This document shows positions 55,313 to 63,396 of a stretch of DNA of 64,000 nt, in pieces. Below the pieces are notes generated by a model. It worked only from the letters and a program-made list of their open reading frames with translations, made no database searches and was not told the origin of the DNA. How positions within the stretch are numbered: the first letter of the stretch is position 1; the number at the start of each line of letters is the position of its first letter. The translations under genes and the position numbers were made by a program. The stretch spans positions 620,001-684,000 of the forward strand of contig NZ_JAAOIZ010000004.1 of NCBI RefSeq assembly GCF_013184525.1, written 5' to 3'. The stretch is from Chryseobacterium sp. LAM-KRS1 (GTDB taxonomy: Bacteria > Bacteroidota > Bacteroidia > Flavobacteriales > Weeksellaceae).

Positions 55313-57850
55313 TTAGAAGTTGAAAGATAATGTTGCTGCCCATGTTCTTCCGAAGCCGAAATACACTTGGTTACCTGTGGCAACACCATTGTAAAGTTTA
55401 CCTGCTTGCTCGTAAGTTTGATTTGTAGTGCCAATCTTATCGTCAGCATGAATAGCTGTTAAAGATTCTGCAATATAAGTAGTATCAAATAAGTTGTATA
55501 CATTTCCTCTAATTGTAAAGAATTGCGATGGATTATTTAATCTGATCTTATAAGAAATTCCTAAATCAAAAAGATGATAATCAGGAAGCTTTAATGCTCC
55601 TTTAGCAGAAGAGCTGCTATAAGAGTATACATCTAATGATGAATATAAGTTGTTTGCATATCTCCAGTTAGCATCAAATTTTAGGTCTCTAACAGGAGTA
55701 ACTGTAATACCTAAAGCAGCAGTCATTTGTGCAGATTCTCCTACCTTTACTTTATCTAAATTTAGTTTAGTTTCATTAGAGGAGGTTCCAGGCAGATTAA
55801 ATGGTGAATTATCTGTGTCATTAAATAGTGTTGCATTTGCAGTTCCGCTATAACGCCAATCACCTACTGAAAACATCCCATAAGCAGATAAGAATTTATT
55901 AAGAACTAAATTAGCATCAAATTCAACACCTTGGTGAATTTCACTTAGTCCATTAATTTCTGCATAATATGTAGTTCTTACATTTGTTGCAGGATCCGTG
56001 TAAGATAATCCGGTTTTTCTTTGATATCTATCATCCCAAGTGGTTCTGTAGAGGTTTACATTAGCATTGAACTTAGCAGATCTGAATCCGTATCCTAATT
56101 CTACACCAAATATTTTTTCATTTTTAGCGTCAGGAGAAACAACATTTTCATTGCTTCTATAGATTGAGTTAAAGAAAGGTTGTTTTTCATAATATCCGAC
56201 ATTACCAAATACATTATGGTGTTCATTGATATTATAATTCACTCCCCCCTTAATATTATAACCAACTAAATTTTTATAGTCTGTAGTTGTTGGCATAATT
56301 GTACCATTCTTGGATTTAGTAACATTATCAACGATAAAGTTATCTATTCTTTGGAAACCTTGGTTAGAAACTGATCCCTGTACAAAGGCTGAGAAATCAT
56401 TCTTAGTATATTCTAACTGTCCGAAAGCTCCATACCAAAGAACATTTGAATCATTACTATAACCAATTCTATTGTTAATATCCATTAGTTTTCCTCCAAA
56501 CGGATTCCATTTTGGATCTGTACCTTCAGTTGCTGATACAATATTATTACCTATATTCTTATTAGCTTTATCAAGATAGCCTGATCCGCCTAATAAATCA
56601 CTTACTACTTGGTAGTGGTATCCTTGATAGTATCTTGCATCTACACCAGCACTTAATTTTAAATTTTCATTAAAATTATGGTTGAATGATGAAATTAAAC
56701 CAAACCAGTTATGTGAATTTATTGAGGCATTTCTAATTAAAATTCCTTTTGTAGGATTGGAAGCTTGATTTGCTGCGTAAATTGCGTCAAAGTTATAAAG
56801 TCCAGTAACTGGATCTCTAAAAGTATTTAAGCTTTTACCATTTGCTGTTCCTGTTGTATTGGTACCTCCTCCTCTACCAAAAGAAGCATAAACTACAGTA
56901 TTAAGTTTTGATTTTTCACTAATGCTCCAATCCCAGTTCAAAGACATTACAGGTTTGTGATAATAATTTACTCTTGCAGAATACTCTCTACCATTTAAAT
57001 AACCCCAGTCAGAGTTGTATCTTCTATCTGGTGTCCCATCATGGTCTTGGTTGAAAAGAATATAGTTATCAATTGTTGATGCATAAGATCTTTGATTATG
57101 CCACTGAGGAGCTCCGGTAATGGTAAATTGAAAATCATGATTACCACCAGGTTTTTTATATCCTAGTGCAAAATAATAGTTATAACCTTCAAATTTAGTT
57201 CCATCAGCATACATAGAACCAGCTGTTCTACTCATTAAAAATGAAGAGGACCATCCTTTTGCAGATCTTCCTGTATTATAGGCAAATAAAGATTTTACAT
57301 AGTCGTTGTTACCAAGTCCGAAAGAAACAATTCCACCTTGTTTTTTATCGGCAGCTCTGGTTAATATATTTACGGTTCCCCCGATCGATGCAATAGCTAA
57401 TTTTGATGAACCAAGTCCTCTCTGAACCTGCATAGCAGAAGTTACATCAGAAAGCCCAGCCCAATTTGACCAGTAAACAGATCCGTTTTCCATATCGTTA
57501 ACTGGCATACCATTTACCATTACGGCAATATTGTTTTGAGTAAATCCTCTAATATTTAATTTAGAATCACCAAAACCACCACCTCCTTTAGTAGCATATA
57601 CTGATGGAGTTGTATTTAAAATCTCAGGAAACTCTTGATTTCCTAGTTTTTCAACAATTTGTGCCTCTTTGATTGTTGAAACTGCAACCGGTGTTTTTCT
57701 ATCTTTTGCGATATCTGCTACACCTGTTAGTACTACCTCCTCAATATCCTTAGATTTTGATACAGTGTCCTGAACTTGTTGCGCGTAATAAACACTAGCT
57801 GTGGATAATGTAATTATCGCAGTTAGCATCGATTTGTTGATTAATTTCAT
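55313..57850 (-). CDS. TonB-dependent receptor
   Basis: This 845-residue outer-membrane receptor has signal peptide LINKSMLTAIITLSTASVYYAQ, with no carboxypeptidase-like domain. The TonB box region is DIEEVVLTGVADI. The plug shows KLGNQEFPEILNTTPSVYAT, GDSKLNIRGFTQNNIAVMVN, NDMENGSVYWSNWAGLSDVT and QRGLGSSKLAIASIGGTVNI. The barrel ends GFGRTWAATLSFNF. There is no SusD or binding lipoprotein next to it, and no clear substrate clue. An AT-rich 209-base leader with phased TTAA motifs precedes it (57897-57955). It is probably for a siderophore, vitamin or peptide. This is open. Confidence 0.92.
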   Translation of the reverse strand: MKLINKSMLTAIITLSTASVYYAQQVQDTVSKSKDIEEVVLTGVADIAKDRKTPVAVSTIKEAQIVEKLGNQEFPEILNTTPSVYATKGGGGFGDSKLNIRGFTQNNIAVMVNGMPVNDMENGSVYWSNWAGLSDVTSAMQVQRGLGSSKLAIASIGGTVNILTRAADKKQGGIVSFGLGNNDYVKSLFAYNTGRSAKGWSSSFLMSRTAGSMYADGTKFEGYNYYFALGYKKPGGNHDFQFTITGAPQWHNQRSYASTIDNYILFNQDHDGTPDRRYNSDWGYLNGREYSARVNYYHKPVMSLNWDWSISEKSKLNTVVYASFGRGGGTNTTGTANGKSLNTFRDPVTGLYNFDAIYAANQASNPTKGILIRNASINSHNWFGLISSFNHNFNENLKLSAGVDARYYQGYHYQVVSDLLGGSGYLDKANKNIGNNIVSATEGTDPKWNPFGGKLMDINNRIGYSNDSNVLWYGAFGQLEYTKNDFSAFVQGSVSNQGFQRIDNFIVDNVTKSKNGTIMPTTTDYKNLVGYNIKGGVNYNINEHHNVFGNVGYYEKQPFFNSIYRSNENVVSPDAKNEKIFGVELGYGFRSAKFNANVNLYRTTWDDRYQRKTGLSYTDPATNVRTTYYAEINGLSEIHQGVEFDANLVLNKFLSAYGMFSVGDWRYSGTANATLFNDTDNSPFNLPGTSSNETKLNLDKVKVGESAQMTAALGITVTPVRDLKFDANWRYANNLYSSLDVYSYSSSSAKGALKLPDYHLFDLGISYKIRLNNPSQFFTIRGNVYNLFDTTYIAESLTAIHADDKIGTTNQTYEQAGKLYNGVATGNQVYFGFGRTWAATLSFNF

Positions 57851-57896
57851 AATCGTTAGTAATAGTTAGATTTAAATTTTATGCAAAAGTCGGTAT

Positions 57897-57955
57897 TTAA
57901 ATTTTAACCAATATTAACCCAATGTTAATTTTTAACGAATATTAAGAATTATTAA
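57897..57955. promoter_or_regulatory. Phased TTAA repeats upstream of the TonB receptor gene
   Basis: TTAA occurs at 57897, 57904, 57914, 57925, 57932, 57942 and 57952. Steps are mostly 10-11 bases, with two of 7. The longer repeated unit is roughly TTAACnAATA. Helical phasing like this can mean intrinsic curvature or tandem regulator sites. The wider region 57851-58059 holds no gene and is very AT-rich. This is a weak call. Confidence 0.3.
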
Positions 57956-58059
57956 TTTATTGATTTATAGCATTTTAGCTTTTTTGCCTGTTTTTATGTT
58001 AAAAAAATGCATTGCATAATACATAAAAAAGTAATATTATTTTTGTTAAAAATACAATG

Positions 58060-58920
58060 CTATTTCACGGCTTTGAGGCTTAGATCTATGTTTTTAGCCG
58101 AGTGTGTAAGGGCTCCGGCAGAAATGTAAGTAACACCTGTAGAGGCAATATCTTTTAGCTCATCACGGGTAATTCCGCCGGAAGCTTCGGATTCACATTT
58201 GCCGTTAATCATTTCAACCGCCTGCCTCATTGTTTTCACATCCATATTGTCGAGCATGATTCTGTCTACCTTTGCTTTAATAGCTTCTTCAACTTCTTCA
58301 AGATTCCTTGTTTCAACCTCTATTTTCAGTTTTTTCTTGTTCTTTTTAATATAATCTTTTGCCATTTTTACCGCATTGGTAATACTGCCATTATAATCAA
58401 TATGATTATCTTTCAGCATGATCATGTCATAAAGCCCGTATCTGTGGTTGGTTCCGCCTCCTATAGCAACCGCCCATTTTTCACATATCCTGAAATTAGG
58501 AGTGGTTTTTCTTGTATCTAATAATTTGGTTTTTGTCCCCACTAATCTTGAATCCCATTCATGTGTAAGGGTTGCTATACCACTCATCCTTTGCATGCAG
58601 TTCAGGATCAGTCTTTCTGTTGAAAGAATTGATTGAGCTGGTCCTGTAACTATGAAGGCAATATCTCCTACTTTTGCTGCCTCACCGTCTTTAATAAAGG
58701 TTTCAACTTTTAGGTTTTTATCGAAAGTTGTAAAGATAATTTCAGCTAATTCAACTCCTGCAAGGATACAATTTTGCTTAACCAGAAGTTGAGCACTTTG
58801 TTTAAGATCTTTTGGAATTGTTGATAAGGTAGAATGATCACCATCCTGGATATCTTCTTCCAGAGCAGATTTTATAAATGTTTTAAGTGCTTTATCTGTT
58901 ACGTAGTTTGGCTTTTTCAT
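58060..58920 (-). CDS. nadC: Quinolinate phosphoribosyltransferase (decarboxylating)
   Basis: This 286-residue cytoplasmic enzyme makes nicotinate mononucleotide from quinolinate and PRPP. Motifs in order: EEDIQDGDHSTLST, NCILAGVELAEI, LNCMQRMSGIATLTHEW, LLDTRKTTPNFRICEKWAV, GGGTNHRYGLYDMIMLKDNH, IEVETRNLEEVEEAI and ASGGITRDELKDIA, which together bind substrate. Length is standard. It follows nadB by 15 bases and completes the de novo NAD branch except nadA, which is not in the window. Confidence 0.97.
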   Translation of the reverse strand: MKKPNYVTDKALKTFIKSALEEDIQDGDHSTLSTIPKDLKQSAQLLVKQNCILAGVELAEIIFTTFDKNLKVETFIKDGEAAKVGDIAFIVTGPAQSILSTERLILNCMQRMSGIATLTHEWDSRLVGTKTKLLDTRKTTPNFRICEKWAVAIGGGTNHRYGLYDMIMLKDNHIDYNGSITNAVKMAKDYIKKNKKKLKIEVETRNLEEVEEAIKAKVDRIMLDNMDVKTMRQAVEMINGKCESEASGGITRDELKDIASTGVTYISAGALTHSAKNIDLSLKAVK

Positions 58921-58935
58921 GTTCTTTATACTTGG

Positions 58936-60507
58936 TTAAGCTAAATCTTTATTATAAAATGCCCCCTTATTTTCAGTCATTTCCATAGATTGGGTAATGA
59001 TGAGATGAGCAACGGTTGTTAAGTTTCTCAATTCGGATAATTGAGGGGAAAGAATAGAGTAGTGATAGATTTCATCTACAGCCGCGGCAATTTCATGGTG
59101 TTTTTGAAGAGCCATTTTTAAACGTCTGTTGCTTCGTACGATACCCACCAGATCACTCATCATTTCCTGAAGTTGTTTTCTGAGGTAGCTTACGATAATC
59201 ATTTCATCAATAATTTTCATTCCTTCCTCGTTCCATTCCGGAACAGCTTTTAGATCATCAAAATTAAAGTTGTTATCCTTTAACAGCTCTACGGTCTTCA
59301 TCGCTGCATTATGCCCAAACACAAGTCCTTCTAGTAAAGAGTTGGAAGCAAGTCTGTTAGCTCCGTGTAAGCCGGAGTTGGTGCATTCACCCACGGCAAA
59401 TAAATTTTTGATAGAAGATTGCCCGTCTCTGTCCACTTCAATTCCTCCCATCAGATAATGGCAGGCGGGAACTACAGGAATTAATTGAGTGAAAGGATCA
59501 ATGGCTTCTTCTTTGCATTTTTTATAAATATTAGGGAAATGGTCTAAAAATTTTTCCTGATTCATTTCCCGGCAATCCAGACCTACATATTCATCTCCGG
59601 AAATTTTCATTTCGTTGTCTATAGCTCTTGCTACTATATCTCTGGAGGCAAGTTCCTCACGTTCATCATATTTATGCATGAACTTTTCTCCTCTTTTTGT
59701 TCTGAGTTTTGCACCATCACCACGTACTGCCTCTGAAATCAGAAATAACATTCCGTCAATTTTGCTATACAGGGCTGTAGGGTGGAACTGGTAATATTGC
59801 ATGTTGGAAACATTTCCTTTTGCACGGGCTACAAATGCAATTCCATCACCCGTCGCAATAGTGGGATTGGTTGTGTTTTTATAAACATGGCCAGCGCCTC
59901 CGGTTGCAACGAGAGTTATTTTTGAGGTTATTTTTTTTATAGTCTTGGATTTTTCATCCAAAATGTATGCACCATAACAGTGGATGTCTCCTTCATTTAA
60001 TTCTTTTCCGGGAACATGGTGCTGAGTGATAATGTCAATAACGTAATGGTGATCGAGAATTTCGATGTTTGGACTGTTTTTGGCTGTCTGTAAAAGAGCT
60101 CTTTCTATCTCAAATCCCGTGATGTCTTTATGATGAACAATTCTGTTTTCTGTATGTCCTCCTTCTCTTCCTAATGCAAATTCTCCATTTTTCATGTCGA
60201 ATTGAGCACCCCATTCTACAATTTCATTAAACCTTGCGGGAGCTTCTTTTACCACCATTTCTACCACATCGCGTTTACTTTCTCCATCTCCGGCACGCAT
60301 GGTGTCTTCAATGTGTTTTTCGAAATTGTCTTTCTTGAAATCCGTAACGACAGCTAAGCCGCCCTGAGCATATTTTGTATTGCTTTCATCTTCATCAGAT
60401 TTTGTTACTATTATTATATTGGCATCAGGAAGTTGTTCAGAAACTTTAATTGCATAAGAAAGTCCCGAGATTCCGGAACCAATTATTAATACATCCGCTT
60501 TTATCAT
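58936..60507 (-). CDS. nadB: L-aspartate oxidase
   Basis: This 523-residue flavoprotein oxidises L-aspartate to iminoaspartate, the first step to quinolinate. The FAD motif is VLIIGSGISGLSYAIKV. DESNTKYAQGGLAVV, GREGGHTENRIVHHKD and VRGDGAKLRTKRGEKFM contain substrate-binding Arg and His residues. A second FAD part is FAVGECTNSGLHGANRLASN. The C-terminal helical domain has MSDLVGIVRSNRRL. It lies 29 bases downstream of a nitroreductase gene and 15 bases upstream of nadC, forming a likely three-gene operon. Confidence 0.97.
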   Translation of the reverse strand: MIKADVLIIGSGISGLSYAIKVSEQLPDANIIIVTKSDEDESNTKYAQGGLAVVTDFKKDNFEKHIEDTMRAGDGESKRDVVEMVVKEAPARFNEIVEWGAQFDMKNGEFALGREGGHTENRIVHHKDITGFEIERALLQTAKNSPNIEILDHHYVIDIITQHHVPGKELNEGDIHCYGAYILDEKSKTIKKITSKITLVATGGAGHVYKNTTNPTIATGDGIAFVARAKGNVSNMQYYQFHPTALYSKIDGMLFLISEAVRGDGAKLRTKRGEKFMHKYDEREELASRDIVARAIDNEMKISGDEYVGLDCREMNQEKFLDHFPNIYKKCKEEAIDPFTQLIPVVPACHYLMGGIEVDRDGQSSIKNLFAVGECTNSGLHGANRLASNSLLEGLVFGHNAAMKTVELLKDNNFNFDDLKAVPEWNEEGMKIIDEMIIVSYLRKQLQEMMSDLVGIVRSNRRLKMALQKHHEIAAAVDEIYHYSILSPQLSELRNLTTVAHLIITQSMEMTENKGAFYNKDLA

Positions 60508-60536
60508 ATGCTTGCTTTAAGACAATGGTCTAATCA

Positions 60537-61163
60537 TTAAATAAATTTAAACAATTTTTCGTTTGGTTTCCGTACTTTTTTCATGTGCTGGAAATGATCT
60601 TCTTCAGATCTGTAGCCCATTGCCAGTGTAACCGTTACTTTTTCTGTTTTCGGATCCAGATTTAGGATGTTTTCGATAACATCTTCGCGAAACCCCTCCA
60701 TGGGGCAAGTATCTACATTTTCAATAGCGGCAGCATACATTAGGTTGGCTAAGACGATATAGGATTGTTTTTCAGCCCAATTGAAAATTTCGTCATCCTT
60801 TTTTTGAACAATATGCTGGTTAATGCTCTTTTTGAAAGGATCAAGTGTTTCCAGTGGAATATTTCTCACTTCAGAAATGTGGTTAAAATAACCTCTTATA
60901 TAACTTTCATCAATTGTTTTTTTAGAAACAATTACAATAAGGTGAGAACATGTAGAAATTTGAGATGGATTATAGAAAGCCGGAATAAGCTTTTGTTTCA
61001 TTTCTTCGCTTTCAACAACTAAGATCTTGTACGGCTGAAGTCCCAAAGAGCTGGCAGACAATTTCCCCGACTCAAGAATGTTATGAAGGGTTTCCTGAGG
61101 AATAATCTCTTTGTTGAATTTTTTTACAGAATATCTTCTGCTTAAAGCTTCCAAATAATTCAT
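60537..61163 (-). CDS. Nitroreductase family NAD(P)H-dependent oxidoreductase
   Basis: This 208-residue FMN-dependent enzyme has an N-terminal EALSRRYSVKKFNKEII motif for FMN phosphate binding, then SASSLGLQPYKILVVES, a central IVLANLMYAAAIENVDTCPMEGF and TVTLAMGYRSEEDHFQ at the end. It resembles NfsB/YdgI-type quinone and nitro-compound reductases. It lies upstream of nadB-nadC, so it may be part of an NAD-related operon, though the physiological substrate is unknown. A TAAATTTG promoter box ends 4 bases before the ATG. Confidence 0.92.
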   Translation of the reverse strand: MNYLEALSRRYSVKKFNKEIIPQETLHNILESGKLSASSLGLQPYKILVVESEEMKQKLIPAFYNPSQISTCSHLIVIVSKKTIDESYIRGYFNHISEVRNIPLETLDPFKKSINQHIVQKKDDEIFNWAEKQSYIVLANLMYAAAIENVDTCPMEGFREDVIENILNLDPKTEKVTVTLAMGYRSEEDHFQHMKKVRKPNEKLFKFI

Positions 61164-61167
61164 AAGA

Positions 61168-61175
61168 CAAATTTA
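61168..61175 (-). promoter_or_regulatory. Promoter box TAAATTTG before the nitroreductase-nadB-nadC operon
   Basis: It matches TAnnTTTG on the minus strand and ends 4 bases before ATG 61163. If functional, the mRNA would be leaderless or nearly so. Confidence 0.45.
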
Positions 61176-61232
61176 AGAATTGAATATGAATAAAATGGAG
61201 TTATCAGGAAATATCTGTTTATAAATAATATG

Positions 61233-61270
61233 AAAAAGGATTGCTTCAAAAAAATGAAACAATCCTTTTT
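61233..61270 (-). terminator. Terminator after the first T9SS type B protein gene
   Basis: AAAAAGGATTGCTTC (61233-61247) pairs with GAAACAATCCTTTTT (61256-61270), one mismatch, with A/T runs on both sides. It is 17 bases past the stop codon. Confidence 0.8.
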
Positions 61271-61287
61271 TTATGTGAATACGGATA

Positions 61288-61891
61288 TTATTCTCTATTC
61301 TTTACCAATATCCATCCGGAATATTTGATAGCGGTATTTTTTTTGTCGTTTTCATTCCATGTTACGGAAAACCAGTAGCTACCAGTAGAAACTTTTCTGC
61401 CAGCTATCGTTCCATCCCATTTGTATTTATTGGATTTATCACCCTGATGGAGTTTCGCCCCATACCGGTCGAAAATACTGAAAACTAAATTTTGTTTACC
61501 GGACAGTGCGGAGTAATCGATAACATCGTTCACTCCGTCGCCGTTTGGAGTGATCACATTGACCAGATTTGGAACGGTAACGGTAATATCTATTGGTTCA
61601 CAGTTATAGGCGTCTTTTACAAATATATTGGCTTCACCTCGTGGTAAATTAGAAAAGACATTGGAATTTTGCCAGTTGATATTGTCCAACGAGTATTGAT
61701 AAGGAGGTGTTCCTCCTATTACATTTACGGTTATGGTATTGCTGGAAATATCAACATTGTTGATGACCGGTTGTTCAGAAGGGTATACGGTTACATTCTG
61801 AGTAGCAGTACACTCGCCGGTTTTTAATTTTACCCAGTAAATAGCTACTCCCACATCAGTAATGCTCTGGGTGGTTGCTCCGGTACTCCAA
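61288..61891 (-). repeat. Paralogous 3' segment shared with 63397-64000
   Basis: The encoded last 200 or so residues match those of the next gene, with about 86% identity over the 168 residues compared by eye and no gaps. This indicates tandem gene duplication or gene conversion. Confidence 0.8.
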
Positions 61892-63282
61892 AGATAGGAT
61901 GCGAAACCCGGACCTGCGTCCAGAGTAGTTTTGTCTTCAATACAGATTATTTTGTCTTTTAAAACTGTAGAAAGAACAGGAGCGATCACCACCAGCGTGA
62001 CTTTGGCTATCGCATAGCATCCGTTTGAGTTCGTAACTCTGATATATACAACACCATTAGGGGCAATATAATTTGCCGGTGTGGTGATTTCATTGGTTCC
62101 GTTCATTGCATCCGTTAGCGATGGATAATATTTTTTGGTTACCCCTAATTGTGTAGTAACCGAAGCGGCCGTCAGGTTGAAAGATGCTGTTGCAGGGCTC
62201 GATTCAATAAAACAGGACCTTAGGGTAGCATCATTTACAGTGACAATAGGAGCTACTTTTAAGGCTATTGTAGCATCATTGTTATCGCATAATACCGACG
62301 ATGGGTCTTTTATAACTACAGAAATATTGGTATCTGTGGTATACTGGAAATTTGTAGGATTTGGAATCGGGGTTCCGCTTCCTGTAATATAGTAAGTAAA
62401 TGTATAATTGCTAGGGGTTGCTGTAAGTTGAGGATTAAATGTTGTTAAGTCTATATTTGCCATTCCGGCAAGGTCAGGACATATGAATTTTGTTATAGCT
62501 GTTTGTAGCAGAGGAATTTTATCTACATAGACTTTTACGTTTTTTATAGAGTGTCTCGATCTTGCCCCACCTGTAGAGGCTGAAAATCCAAAATAACCTA
62601 CTGTCATGGCAGCAGCAGCTCCTGAAGGTGCGAAAGATTGATTAACGATTAAGTTTCCGTCAATGGTTATTTTTACGATCCAGTTGGCCGGAGCTGCAGG
62701 GTCTACTTCTCCGCTTACCTCTACATGTTTGTACGTTGTGCCTTGGAAGGGTTGTGTGGCATTCAGATCAGGAGAGTGAAAAGAGCTTCCGGGAACATTA
62801 AAAAACTCAACATTGTTGGTGTCTGTAGTATTTGCAACCTGTCCATATGCAACATGTACTTTGCTCATTCCGGAGGTTCCGGTTGCATTGTTATATGTGT
62901 CAAATCCGGTAATAAAACCGATCGCATTTTGGGATACTCCCAGTCCGGAGCCCAGAATACTTGCAACAGGAGGGTTGGCGAGATACCAAAATGCAATTCC
63001 GTCACCTGTATAAGTCTGATTGGAATCCATTCTGAAATCAAACTCTACTCTCCATTTGTCACAATATTTCAGATTGATGGGTTCGTTTAATCTTATGGAG
63101 CCTGATCTGTCATTGATATCCGGAGTTAACTGCACAAAATCGGTATTTACAACCGTTGGTGCAACCATTGTCCATCCTGTAGTATTCACAGGGTTTCCTG
63201 TTAATTGATAGGTTTGTGAGAAAATCATTACCGGGAAACAGAGCAGAAAAAGGAGAGTATAAAAGGGTATAGTTTTTTTCAT
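61288..63282 (-). CDS. Secreted L-type lectin-like protein with T9SS type B sorting domain
   Basis: This 664-residue surface or secreted protein has signal peptide KKTIPFYTLLFLLCFPVMIFSQ. Residues about 25-255 form a legume-lectin-like beta-sandwich: WRVEFDFRMDSNQ, YTGDGIAFWYLANPP and GYFGFSASTGGARSRHSIKN. Residues about 265-500 are repeated PKD/Ig-like modules (KYYPSLTDAMNGTNEI, CIEDKTTLDAGPGFASYLW). The SprB-like VIGGTPPYQYSLDNINWQNS follows. The final 90 or so residues are the gliding motility-associated C-terminal domain: VITPNGDGVNDVIDYSAL, FDRYGAKLHQG, STGSYWFSV, ending VKNRE. Its C-terminal third is very similar to the neighbouring gene at 63397, a tandem paralogue. It is probably an adhesin or glycan-binding protein. 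Confidence 0.92.
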   Translation of the reverse strand: MKKTIPFYTLLFLLCFPVMIFSQTYQLTGNPVNTTGWTMVAPTVVNTDFVQLTPDINDRSGSIRLNEPINLKYCDKWRVEFDFRMDSNQTYTGDGIAFWYLANPPVASILGSGLGVSQNAIGFITGFDTYNNATGTSGMSKVHVAYGQVANTTDTNNVEFFNVPGSSFHSPDLNATQPFQGTTYKHVEVSGEVDPAAPANWIVKITIDGNLIVNQSFAPSGAAAAMTVGYFGFSASTGGARSRHSIKNVKVYVDKIPLLQTAITKFICPDLAGMANIDLTTFNPQLTATPSNYTFTYYITGSGTPIPNPTNFQYTTDTNISVVIKDPSSVLCDNNDATIALKVAPIVTVNDATLRSCFIESSPATASFNLTAASVTTQLGVTKKYYPSLTDAMNGTNEITTPANYIAPNGVVYIRVTNSNGCYAIAKVTLVVIAPVLSTVLKDKIICIEDKTTLDAGPGFASYLWSTGATTQSITDVGVAIYWVKLKTGECTATQNVTVYPSEQPVINNVDISSNTITVNVIGGTPPYQYSLDNINWQNSNVFSNLPRGEANIFVKDAYNCEPIDITVTVPNLVNVITPNGDGVNDVIDYSALSGKQNLVFSIFDRYGAKLHQGDKSNKYKWDGTIAGRKVSTGSYWFSVTWNENDKKNTAIKYSGWILVKNRE

Positions 63283-63337
63283 TGTTATAAAGGGTATTAG
63301 TTTTTTATGGTTTTATAAATCTTCTATTTTTTGGTAA

Positions 63338-63370
63338 AAAGAATCACTCCGGAAATAGAAGTGATTCTTT
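63338..63370 (-). terminator. Terminator after the second T9SS type B protein gene
   Basis: AAAGAATCACT (63338-63348) pairs with AGTGATTCTTT (63360-63370), an 11-bp stem with an 11-base loop. It lies in the 114-base gap between the two paralogues. Confidence 0.75.
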
Positions 63371-63396
63371 ATTTTTTATATGGTTGGTTATTTTTA

